Below the pieces are notes generated by a model. It was not told where the DNA came from. It saw only the letters and a list, made by a program, of their open reading frames with translations, and did not search any database. From CAYQZD01 sp964421875 (lineage in GTDB: Bacteria > Electryoneota > Tariuqbacteria > Tariuqbacterales > Tariuqbacteraceae), in contig CAYQZD010000162.1 of NCBI GenBank assembly GCA_964421875.1, positions 1 through 6,992 on the forward strand: a stretch of DNA of 6,992 bases, in the 5' to 3' direction. A program made the translations under genes and the position numbers. Numbering within the stretch: the stretch's first letter is position 1; each line of letters opens with the position of its first letter. Shown here piece by piece: positions 1 through 6,349 of the stretch.

Positions 1-16
1 GAGGGAAAGCGGATTG

Positions 17-50
17 TCCCCCTTTCTTAAAGGGGGATAAAAGGGGGATT
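17..50. repeat. GC-tract palindrome with a repeated arm
   Basis: TCCCCCTTT (17-25) and AAAGGGGGA (29-37) form a perfect 9-bp inverted repeat around a 3-nt loop. The right arm is then repeated as AAAGGGGGAT at 40-49. The layout of one left arm and two right arms resembles small interspersed intergenic palindromes that I recall from many environmental bacterial genomes. That resemblance is from memory, not a search. A terminator role is less likely because neither strand has a clear T-run directly after the stem. Confidence 0.55.
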
Positions 51-149
51 ATATGTGCTAAAATATGCCCTGAATCCTCAATCGTGATTGTCATTACCCA
101 TACAATTCAGCGAAGAGCCGTTTTTATAGACTATTTGAGTAAAAAAAGG

Positions 150-168
150 ATTCTGGCTTCGCCAGAAT
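150..168. repeat. Short perfect palindrome (REP-like)
   Basis: ATTCTGGC (150-157) and GCCAGAAT (161-168) are perfect inverted arms around a TTC loop, giving an 8-bp stem. The flanks, GG before and GACG after, match a short intergenic repeat unit that I recall as abundant in various uncultivated bacteria. A 7-nt A-run (142-148) precedes the stem on the plus strand. Read on the minus strand it gives stem, CC, then a T-run, so a rho-independent terminator for leftward transcription is an alternative reading. Confidence 0.55.
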
Positions 169-257
169 GACGATATGGAGTTTGTTCGAATAACTTAATA
201 GTAACCCGTAACAATATAGTGGATTAATCGTACAATTTCAATATTCGGGGAAATTAC

Positions 258-286
258 AAAAAAATCTTACTTTCGTCTTGCCGAAG
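258..286 (-). terminator. Weak terminator-like hairpin after the MFS gene
   Basis: On the minus strand, five nucleotides after the stop codon, CTTCG (286-282) can pair with CGAAAG (275-270) across a 6-nt loop with one bulged base. The sequence TAAGA follows, then seven T (264-258). The position and T-run suit a rho-independent terminator for the exporter gene, but the stem is short and imperfect. Confidence 0.3.
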
Positions 287-290
287 CGCG

Positions 291-1682
291 CTAATCCGGT
301 TTTCGATGGATGGTGATTTCCCCCCGTATGTATGATATCAGCGCTGATAAGAAGGCAAGCGCCATAGCAATAATCATCGTTACCCGGAAGGCGGGTACGA
401 AGGTCTCCGGTGAACCCGCGAATTCAAGTTCGTGACCGCTCACTGCAATGAACACCGCCGCAGACCAAGCCACGCCCACTATCATTCCCAGGTTCCTCAC
501 CAGAGCAGTCATCGCTCCGGCGTTCCCCAGGCGTTCAAGGGGCACTGAGCCCATAATGGTGCTCACGTTGGGGGAACTGAAGAGCCCTCCGCCAATCCCC
601 ATCAACATCAGTGACGATAATATGAACCAAATGGAGCTGCTTTCACCAATCAGAACTAACATCCCCAGTCCCACCGCAGTTAGCAGCATCCCCGCTGTGG
701 TGAGCAGGCGAGTGCCGATTTTATCGGAGAGAGAACCGCTGATGGGGGCGATAAGCGCGAACATCAGCGGCACCGGAGTCATCAGGATTCCGGCTTGCGA
801 GGGCAGCATCCCCCTCAGATCCATCAGGTAAAAGGGCAGCAGGAACACTACCGAAAACCTGGCGGCGAAGTTCAGAAATGCGGCGAGGTTAGCATGAGAG
901 AAACGGTTGTCCCGGAACAGGCTGAGTTCAATCATCGGGGCGGCGGCTTTGCGTTCTATCAGGATGAAGATATAGAAGAGGGAAAGAACGAACACGCTGA
1001 GAATTACGGATACCGCGGCGCCCCACTGCTCAAATTTAGTCAGCAGCAACAGCATAGAGATGAGCGCCAGGGTCATCGCGGCCGCTCCGGAAAAATCGAA
1101 CCTGGCGGTTTTCTGACGCTCACCTCGAGGAAGGAACCGTTGAGCGAAATACATAGTCAGCGCGCCGATGGGCAGGTTGAAGAGAAAAATATATCTCCAG
1201 CCGAAATAGGTGGTTATTACTCCGCCCAAAACCGGTCCGGAGGTAAGTCCGATGGCGACAGTAGTTCCCACCAATCCCAGGATTCTGCCCCGTTGATGCT
1301 GAGGAAATACTTCGGTTACGATGGGATTACCGTTCGCCATCAGGCAGGCGGCTCCCATCCCCTGGAGGGAGCGGGCAGCGATCAACCAGTATATTGAATT
1401 AGAAAAGGCGCAGGCGGCCGAACTGAGGGTAAAAACCGCGATACCGCCCATAAATATCCTTTTCCTACCGTACATATCAGCCATCCTTCCGAAAACCATC
1501 AAAAAGGCGGTGATAGTGAGGAGGTAGGAGGTTATCACCCATTCTATCAGTTTTATTCCCGCGTCGAATTCAGCCCTGATAACGGGGAGCGCGACGTTGA
1601 CCACGGAGGAATCGAGGGTGGACATAATGATGGATAGCGCCACCACTCCGAAAATGAACCATTTTTTGTCCGGTTTGAACAA
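291..1682 (-). CDS. MFS drug/solute exporter, DHA2 (EmrB/QacA) family
   Basis: The gene encodes a 463-residue inner-membrane transporter that probably exports a small hydrophobic compound by proton antiport. The substrate cannot be read from sequence. DHA2 hallmarks are present: LDSSVVNVALP in helix 1 with Asp24; motif A GRMADMYGRKRIF at about 65-77; the motif B arginine in AARSLQG (Arg104); the antiporter motif C GLTSGPVLGG at 145-154; and WRYIFLFNLPIG at 162-173, the family's WRWIFxINVPIG signature. A motif A-like SGSLSDKIGTR recurs in the second half. The length fits a 14-helix DHA2 protein. The predicted start is a TTG codon (1682-1680) because an in-frame TAG lies two codons upstream and the next ATG is inside helix 1. 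No Shine-Dalgarno sequence is obvious. The gene stands alone, 283 nt after its upstream neighbour. The family call is firm; the substrate and start codon are not. Confidence 0.93.
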   Translation of the reverse strand: MFKPDKKWFIFGVVALSIIMSTLDSSVVNVALPVIRAEFDAGIKLIEWVITSYLLTITAFLMVFGRMADMYGRKRIFMGGIAVFTLSSAACAFSNSIYWLIAARSLQGMGAACLMANGNPIVTEVFPQHQRGRILGLVGTTVAIGLTSGPVLGGVITTYFGWRYIFLFNLPIGALTMYFAQRFLPRGERQKTARFDFSGAAAMTLALISMLLLLTKFEQWGAAVSVILSVFVLSLFYIFILIERKAAAPMIELSLFRDNRFSHANLAAFLNFAARFSVVFLLPFYLMDLRGMLPSQAGILMTPVPLMFALIAPISGSLSDKIGTRLLTTAGMLLTAVGLGMLVLIGESSSIWFILSSLMLMGIGGGLFSSPNVSTIMGSVPLERLGNAGAMTALVRNLGMIVGVAWSAAVFIAVSGHELEFAGSPETFVPAFRVTMIIAMALAFLSALISYIRGEITIHRKPD

Positions 1683-1769
1683 TTCTAACTATACTCTCAA
1701 ACAGTCTAAGTAATATAATATGGATTTACTATTATCGCTACCCTTCCCGTAAATTGAAGTACATAAATC

Positions 1770-1796
1770 CGCCCGGCCTCGAGATGAAGCCGGGCG
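1770..1796. repeat. GC-rich 8-bp hairpin
   Basis: CGCCCGGC (1770-1777) and GCCGGGCG (1789-1796) are perfect inverted arms around an 11-nt loop in an otherwise AT-rich gap. It lies 170 nt after the stop of the secreted-protein gene and about 88 nt upstream of the exporter start. Neither strand has a T-run after the stem, so a classic intrinsic terminator is not well supported. It could be a REP-like repeat or an RNA-stability structure. Confidence 0.5.
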
Positions 1797-1880
1797 TCAA
1801 ATCATATTAGAACTCAAGGATAATTATACTTGTCGGAAGATACATCGATTAACTCTGAGTCCTGTGGCTTATTTAATCTG

Positions 1881-1967
1881 AAAATAGCGGCAGCGTCAAT
1901 ACGCGAGCCATAAAGTTCTCATCCTTCTTTGTGCGAGGTCGCGAAGGAGACCCTCGCATGAGGGTTT
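1881..1967 (+). repeat. Structured intergenic repeat, copy 1
   Basis: This copy shares a 22-nt block (1888-1909; CGGCAGCGTC, five variable nt, GCGAGCC) with the element at 6088-6176: 20 of 22 positions match in opposite genomic orientation. It also shares TTTGTGCGA and TCGCGA further along. It can form three hairpins: GGC/GCC enclosing GCGT/ACGC; GCGA-GG-TCGC (1933-1942); and CCCTC-GCAT-GAGGG (1951-1964), extended by one A-T pair. The last hairpin ends one base before the stop codon (1968-1966) of the secreted-protein gene, and the aligned block extends two bases into that codon. Relative to the copy at 3698-3759 it is inverted. Confidence 0.7.
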
Positions 1968-3651
1968 ACTTGAGAAGAAGTAGTTTTTGCGTGAAATCCA
2001 CCCCCTCCGCCTGTAGGCGGGCGAAGTAAATCCCGCTGGTCAATCCTGAGCCGTCGAACACGGCTTCATAGGTTCCGTCGGGGTACCATCCATCGAACAG
2101 GTTAACGATTTCCCTCCCTTTGACATCATAGACTGTAAGCGACACCATTCCCGATTGCGGGAGGAAGAGTTGGATGGTGGTTTCCGGATTGAAAGGATTA
2201 GGCTGCACACTGAGCGAACGGGATTCCGTCGAAGTCACTCTCTGACTTTCGATATCATCCCAGCCGCACAGTTCCCAGCCCCGATAGTGAGCCGGCGCCG
2301 CCTCGCCGGGGCTCTTATAGAACGGAAAGGCATCGTCATCGACGACAAGGCTGGGATGAAGCCCCGCTTTAGCGATATAGCTGTAATACCCGGAGGGAGC
2401 TGAAGCCGGGACGTACTGGCTCAGATTATCGCGCCTGATCACAGCGCCTGCGGGTAGATAGATTCCCCTCCGCAGGATAATGGGGCCATAGGTCGAACCG
2501 TTGGGGAGTATAACTTCAGTCCATCCATCGAGCGTAACGTTGGTGTTACTGTTGTTCTGAATCATAACGTCGAAGTAGAAATTTCCACCGGAAGCGGGGA
2601 TGACAATGGGAGTGTTGTAGGGAAAAAGCGTAACGATAACGTTCCCGGAAAGAGTGAGTTCAAAATCGAACCTGCCATCGTTGTTGTTTTCATCCGCTTC
2701 GATGACTTCGTTGGTCGGGTCCAGGCGCCACTCGACGTAATGCTGTCCGGGGCCTCCCGACCAGGTGCGGTCGGGATAGGTGATATAACTGGCGTTACCC
2801 ATCACCGATATTCTATCGCTGTAGAACAATGAATCGTCGACGATGCAGGCGATGGTGAACATTGGCGTCATCCCTACGCCATCGACCCTCCAGGGGAATT
2901 TGAAAAGGTATTGTTCACCGGCGAGATAAGGGAAAGTGGCGGTGGTGGAATCGGGGAAGCAGAGCATCGGAATTCCGGCGACCAAATCGAACAATCCGTC
3001 ATCCCAACGGATGGAAATATCATCGAGGAAGGCGCCGATTCCGCTATAATTGTCAGCGTTACTTTCAAAGTAGAATCCAACCCAAACCTGGGGCTCGCCA
3101 AGGAGACTGACGGTATCTCCAGTCTGGGAGTAAACCTGGGAAAAATCCATTACATCGTTAGACCAGAGCCAGCTTGCGTTCTGACCATAGGTTCTCCCAC
3201 CCTCATAAAAACTCTGACCGTCCCTGGAAGCGCCCCAGAAGAAGAAATCGTGTTCATCAAAAGTATCGACCCAATGCCACAGATTGCATTCGGCGGCAGT
3301 GGCATTTTGGAGTGAGAACGGTCCCCAGAAAGCCCAGGTAGCCATGCTGGGCGGATAATTATCGATGAAGGGGGTGAGGTTGGAGACTTGATTTCCCAGT
3401 CTTCCGGCGCACCAGAGGCATTGATAGGGAAGGAATTGGGCGTGATTCAGCTCATTGACCACACCCCAGTTATAATAGTTAGGGGGTGGAGGGATAACCT
3501 GCCAGGGGAGTCCGTTTTTTACCCAGGGCCAGCTCCCCATATACCCGGTTATATGTTCCTCCAATATTATATGCCAGACCGCTCCGGCGCTCCCGGCTAA
3601 GAGGAGAAAAAGCAAAACCAGTAAAAGCGATATAGTCTTTTTCAGAATCAT
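1966..3651 (-). CDS. Secreted T9SS cargo protein with CARDB-like domain
   Basis: A 561-residue protein. Residues 1-24 are a Sec signal peptide (Lys-Lys, a Leu-rich core, and GSAGA before the cut). Residues about 80-215 are aromatic-rich and end in GAFLDDISI, like the jelly-roll MAM/choice-of-anchor modules of secreted proteins. Residues about 215-330 look like a CARDB domain, with HYVEWRLDPTNEVIEADENNN near its end. Residues about 336-445 form a second beta-rich module that I do not recognise by name. Residues 481-561 are a type A T9SS sorting domain: SVQPNPFNPETTI, LTVYDVKGREI, GIYFARLQ and a terminal QKLLLLK. No catalytic motif is visible, so a surface or structural role is inferred. T9SS would move it across the outer membrane and release or anchor it. 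The start ATG has a perfect GGAGG five bases upstream. It lies 192 nt after the kinase gene and is bracketed by inverted repeat copies. Confidence 0.85.
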   Translation of the reverse strand: MILKKTISLLLVLLFLLLAGSAGAVWHIILEEHITGYMGSWPWVKNGLPWQVIPPPPNYYNWGVVNELNHAQFLPYQCLWCAGRLGNQVSNLTPFIDNYPPSMATWAFWGPFSLQNATAAECNLWHWVDTFDEHDFFFWGASRDGQSFYEGGRTYGQNASWLWSNDVMDFSQVYSQTGDTVSLLGEPQVWVGFYFESNADNYSGIGAFLDDISIRWDDGLFDLVAGIPMLCFPDSTTATFPYLAGEQYLFKFPWRVDGVGMTPMFTIACIVDDSLFYSDRISVMGNASYITYPDRTWSGGPGQHYVEWRLDPTNEVIEADENNNDGRFDFELTLSGNVIVTLFPYNTPIVIPASGGNFYFDVMIQNNSNTNVTLDGWTEVILPNGSTYGPIILRRGIYLPAGAVIRRDNLSQYVPASAPSGYYSYIAKAGLHPSLVVDDDAFPFYKSPGEAAPAHYRGWELCGWDDIESQRVTSTESRSLSVQPNPFNPETTIQLFLPQSGMVSLTVYDVKGREIVNLFDGWYPDGTYEAVFDGSGLTSGIYFARLQAEGVDFTQKLLLLK

Positions 3652-3656
3652 AGCAG

Positions 3657-3661
3657 CCTCC
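3657..3661 (-). promoter_or_regulatory. Shine-Dalgarno site of the secreted-protein gene
   Basis: GGAGG on the minus strand, five nucleotides before the ATG at 3651-3649. It is the only perfect ribosome-binding core seen before a gene in this window and it fixes the start. The kinase gene has only a weak GGGA, and the exporter has nothing clear. Confidence 0.8.
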
Positions 3662-3697
3662 AGTGATGAACCCGTAAAACACTAATTATTTCGCGCT

Positions 3698-3759
3698 AAA
3701 TCCTCAAATGAGGATTCCTTCGCGATCTCGCGCTTCGAGGGATATAATTCACGGTTCGC
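3698..3759 (-). repeat. Structured intergenic repeat, copy 3
   Basis: Read on the minus strand, this starts with GCGAACCGTG, close to the GCGAGCCGTG of the 6088-6176 copy. It continues through GCGA-GA-TCGC, CGAAGGA and a terminal hairpin TCCTC-ATTT-GAGGA (3714-3701), which extends to 7 bp with flanking A-T pairs. From the GCGA stem onward it aligns with the reverse complement of 1931-1967 at about 29 of 37 positions, with one gap. The 5' block seen in the other two copies is not recognisable here, so this copy is shorter or diverged. It occupies much of the 192-nt gap between the kinase and secreted-protein genes. Confidence 0.7.
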
Positions 3760-3843
3760 GGGATTAATCAAACGTTATATCCAAGTGATAGACAAATACC
3801 GAACGCCTGCGGAGAGACACCCTGCAGCATTTTCCAGTAATGT

Positions 3844-5985
3844 TTATACCTTGAGAGAATCTTTACGGGAAGAGCGATGCCGCCTTTTCTTCTTCCTGAA
3901 TCCCATATTATGAAGGAACTTTCTGAAACCGTTCCCCCCATCGGGTGAGTAATAAGAATAGTAGTAGTAGTAGTAGTGCTTTCGGTCATCGGTGTGGAAT
4001 TTATTAAGGACTGCACCCATAAGGTGGGATTTTCCTTTTCGCAGGGTGTTAACTCCGTGGCGAATCGCCTGCCGGGAAACCTCTTGCGAAGCTACGACCA
4101 GAATGGTCCTGTCAAGATATGAACTCAGAACCACCGGGTCGTTTAAGGATAAAACGGGAGGAGTATCGAAGATGATAAAATCGTACCTTTCTTCCAGATC
4201 TTGGAGGAAATGTCTGAATTGAGAAGATTCATAGAGCAGGATTGACGAGGGAGGTTTAGGGCCTGTGGTAATTAAATTCAAACCTTCGATTCCGGTTTCC
4301 TGGACTACCTCATCGATCTTATTTTCTCCGAGAATAACATTGGTCAATCCTAATTCATTGGATACACCGAAGACCCGGTTAATAGCGGACCTGGGGAAAT
4401 CGGAATCGACAATCACCACTTTGCTCCCCTTCAAGGCCATATTGATTCCCAGGTTGGCGCATACGGAAGTTTTTCCCTCTTCCGGCGCTGAGGAGGTTAT
4501 CATAACATGTCTGGTGCGGCTATCCAGACTTCCTAACTTGATGTTGTAGCTGAAGACGTTGAAGGATTCATTGAGAATATGCTTGATACGGCTATGATTA
4601 TCATCTTCAACAGGCAGCAGGATTCTATCGTCTTTTTTAGGAACCATAGGGACGGTACCGAGAAGGGGGAGATTGAATTCGGTTTGCAGCATATCTCCGT
4701 CTTTAATGGTATCATCCAGATATTCAATGAGAAACGCCAGCCCGAATCCGATGATAATACTAAGGATAAAGGCGATTATAAGATTTTCTTCAAGTATGGG
4801 GGAATGGACTCTGGGCTTCCAAGCAGGTTCAATAAGAGACAACTTGGAAATCTGCATCGCTTCAGTGATGTTAAGGCGGTACTTCATATCCAGCAGCATT
4901 TCATAGAGTCTTTCGTAGGTATTGGACTGAAGCGAAAGCTGCGCCATAGTGTAGAGCTTTTCCGGGAAACTCGCCATTTTCAGATTCAGATTATTAATCT
5001 GGTCCTGGAGGGCTATATTTTTAGCGGAATTTGACTCTTCAAAGACCTGCTTTTCCTGCAAAAGCTTTTGTTTAAGTTCCGTAATCTGTTGTTTATGAGC
5101 TACTACGGAGGGATGATTTTGGGTGTATCTGGTGAGTTTGCTTTCCAGTTCCGATTCCAACTGCGCCAAAGAGGTTTTCAACTGTCCAATCTGCCCTGCC
5201 CTCGACAGATAGTCGCCGCCTATCTTAAAGGGATCGGGGATTGCATCGCCGTATTTTGAGATTTCATTGCGCGAAAGTTCCAATAAATCCTGGTCTGCGC
5301 GAAGTTTAGCGATATTGTTGATGAGGATTTGGGCTTCCGAGCTGAAATCGACCAGTCCTTCCGCTTCCTGATATTCCTTCAATCTCTTCTTGGCTTCATT
5401 CCAATCAGCTTTTGCCCGCATACTCTGCTCCTCCGCGAACCTGGCGGCATCGGCGGTTTCTTTATGCTTCGACGCAATATCGGATTCGATGTAAACCTGA
5501 GCCAGTGTATTGCACAGGTCCAGGGCTTCCTGAGGATTGGGAGAATAGCCCTGAATCACCAGGATATTGGCCAGCTTATGGGGTTTGACCGCGACTCCCT
5601 TCAGGGGGAACCAGGAAAAAGTTCTTGAAGGCAGTTTCAACTTCGGCCCTGGTATTAATTCATCGCCGGGTCCTCGCAAGTCCATTCTTTTCACCACTTC
5701 GTCTAAGATCGGTTTGGTCATAATTTTCATCATTTCGATATAGACGATGCTCGACTTCTGACCCAGATTCATAGAGAACAGGATTTCGGAGACTTGTTCC
5801 AATCCGATAGAGCGCAACAGGGCTTCCTGAGTTCCGTGCTGCTCTATAACCAGGTAGTCTTCAGCCAGGTAGGTCGGCTTCTTCAGGAGAGTGCCAATGA
5901 TAACCACGGCAAAAATAAGCACAAAGGCCTGAAAGATTATCCACTTCCGCCGAAGGATTATGTCCCAGAGTTTTTTAATTTCCAT
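3844..5985 (-). CDS. Wzc-like polysaccharide co-polymerase/BY-kinase
   Basis: A 713-residue inner-membrane protein that controls chain length and export of a capsule or exopolysaccharide through cycles of tyrosine autophosphorylation. The layout is: a Wzz domain with a first membrane helix at about 14-34; a periplasmic coiled coil at about 170-360; a GNVR-type segment leading into KPRVHSP; a second helix at about 402-420; and a cytoplasmic kinase domain at about 440-665. Kinase motifs are Walker A SAPEEGKT (Lys505), Walker A' VVIVDSD (Asp527, Asp529) and Walker B FIIFDTPP (Asp607). The tyrosine cluster is Tyr671-676 plus 678-679, followed by a strongly basic tail ending RKKKRRHRSSRKDSLKV. Both Wzz and kinase parts are fused in one chain, as in proteobacterial Wzc. 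Oddity: the EX2RX2R oligomerisation motif expected near 473-479 reads ESFNVFS, with no arginine. The upstream neighbour is the Wza-like exporter, its normal partner. The ribosome-binding site is weak (GGGA). Confidence 0.94.
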   Translation of the reverse strand: MEIKKLWDIILRRKWIIFQAFVLIFAVVIIGTLLKKPTYLAEDYLVIEQHGTQEALLRSIGLEQVSEILFSMNLGQKSSIVYIEMMKIMTKPILDEVVKRMDLRGPGDELIPGPKLKLPSRTFSWFPLKGVAVKPHKLANILVIQGYSPNPQEALDLCNTLAQVYIESDIASKHKETADAARFAEEQSMRAKADWNEAKKRLKEYQEAEGLVDFSSEAQILINNIAKLRADQDLLELSRNEISKYGDAIPDPFKIGGDYLSRAGQIGQLKTSLAQLESELESKLTRYTQNHPSVVAHKQQITELKQKLLQEKQVFEESNSAKNIALQDQINNLNLKMASFPEKLYTMAQLSLQSNTYERLYEMLLDMKYRLNITEAMQISKLSLIEPAWKPRVHSPILEENLIIAFILSIIIGFGLAFLIEYLDDTIKDGDMLQTEFNLPLLGTVPMVPKKDDRILLPVEDDNHSRIKHILNESFNVFSYNIKLGSLDSRTRHVMITSSAPEEGKTSVCANLGINMALKGSKVVIVDSDFPRSAINRVFGVSNELGLTNVILGENKIDEVVQETGIEGLNLITTGPKPPSSILLYESSQFRHFLQDLEERYDFIIFDTPPVLSLNDPVVLSSYLDRTILVVASQEVSRQAIRHGVNTLRKGKSHLMGAVLNKFHTDDRKHYYYYYYSYYSPDGGNGFRKFLHNMGFRKKKRRHRSSRKDSLKV
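3961..3975 (-). repeat. In-frame TAC microsatellite coding the Tyr cluster
   Basis: Five perfect TAC codons in a row on the minus strand encode five of the eight clustered tyrosines of the kinase. TAT, TCT, TAT and TAC follow (3960-3949). A perfect trinucleotide tract can gain or lose units by slippage without shifting frame, which would change the number of phosphorylatable tyrosines. The tract is short, so this is an inference about potential rather than evidence of variation. Confidence 0.8.
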
Positions 5986-6087
5986 TTTGCCGTCCCAATA
6001 GCTGCTTATTATCCGCCCACAGCCAGATTAGGCGATTGCTTATGAAGACTAGAACCTTTTGGAATAATTCATCTGTTGACCAGCATT

Positions 6088-6176
6088 AACCATCATTCGA
6101 TGGATTCTTATCGCGAACCATCGCACAAAAAAAGCATAAAAATCCACGGCTCGCTTATAGACGCTGCCGATATTTT
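6088..6176 (-). repeat. Structured intergenic repeat, copy 2
   Basis: On the minus strand, AAAATAT is followed by the shared block CGGCAGCGTC, five nt, GCGAGCC (6169-6148). Then come GTGGATTTTTATG, a T7 tract, GTGCGA, TTCGCGA and the terminal hairpin CCATC-GAAT-GATGG (6103-6090). The spacing from the end of the shared block to GTGCGA is 27 nt, identical to copy 1. The first hairpin pairs CGGC with GCCG plus an inner GC/GC and is followed by T-rich sequence. It would be transcribed within the leader of the kinase gene in this orientation. Confidence 0.7.
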
Positions 6177-6270
6177 GTAAGATAAATCTGAAGACTTTGT
6201 TTTACTTAAGACATTTTATCGGAATATACCCGTCAATTCAGATTTGGATTCTGAATTTTTCCAACTTTAC

Positions 6271-6299
6271 AATTTACAAAAGATTCTTGTTAAGGTCAA
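6271..6299 (-). promoter_or_regulatory. Candidate promoter for the kinase gene
   Basis: On the minus strand, TTGACC (6299-6294; 5 of 6 to the -35 consensus) and TAAATT (6276-6271; 4 of 6 to the -10 consensus) are separated by exactly 17 nt. The same site also partly fits the Bacteroidota-type pattern: TTTG (6300-6297), 20 nt, then TAAATTG. Transcription would start near 6264 and leave a leader of about 280 nt before the kinase ATG at 5985. It lies about 50 nt after the stop of the export gene, so the kinase could be expressed independently of it. Confidence 0.5.
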
Positions 6300-6349
6300 A
6301 TGTTAATCATTATATTTTTTATTTTTTCACCACCTCTTCAGCTAGCCCA

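Larger units (their letters stand above)
1..290. other. Non-coding region downstream of the MFS exporter
   Basis: No convincing gene lies here on either strand. The stretch is AT-rich and contains two palindromic repeat-like elements (17-50 and 150-168) and a weak terminator-like structure on the minus strand (258-286). All three are listed separately. Nothing else in it could be assigned, and no tRNA-like fold was seen. Confidence 0.6.
5986..6349. other. 364-nt gap between export gene and kinase gene
   Basis: No credible gene lies here on either strand. The gap holds a sigma70-like promoter directed toward the kinase gene (6271-6299) and a structured repeat copy (6088-6176), both listed separately. 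The part next to the kinase start (5986-6087) shows nothing recognisable beyond a weak GGGA. No intrinsic terminator follows the export gene: the sequence after its stop is A-rich on the coding strand, not T-rich. Readthrough from the export gene is therefore possible. Confidence 0.7.

Noticed and set aside
448..1527. Several open frames on the plus strand opposite the exporter gene.
   Set aside because: Their translations are low-complexity or Pro/Gln/Arg-rich with no recognisable domain, and they lie antisense to a gene with a clear family match.
2155..3600. Open frames on both strands inside the secreted-protein gene.
   Set aside because: They are out-of-frame shadows of a gene with a signal peptide, domain motifs and a sorting tail. 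None has a recognisable product.
3768..3843. After the kinase stop, one minus-strand frame reads as a short tail ending LSLGYNV-stop, reminiscent of the C-terminus of an outer-membrane beta-barrel.
   Set aside because: It is only about 25 codons with no upstream homologous stretch, because the frame runs into the kinase gene antiparallel to nothing recognisable. It could be a gene remnant, but there is too little to call a pseudogene.
6098..6123. CGATGG/CCATCG inverted repeat considered as an independent terminator.
   Set aside because: No T-run follows it on either strand, and it overlaps the alternative terminal hairpin of repeat copy 2, which is supported by comparison with the other copies.
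6158..6170. CGGCAGCGT on the minus strand resembles the core of the ops/JUMPstart element (GGCGGTAGCGTG) that recruits RfaH in polysaccharide operon leaders.
   Set aside because: The flanking bases do not match, and the same string occurs in the repeat copy at 1888-1896, which is not in a polysaccharide leader. It is better explained as part of the repeat.
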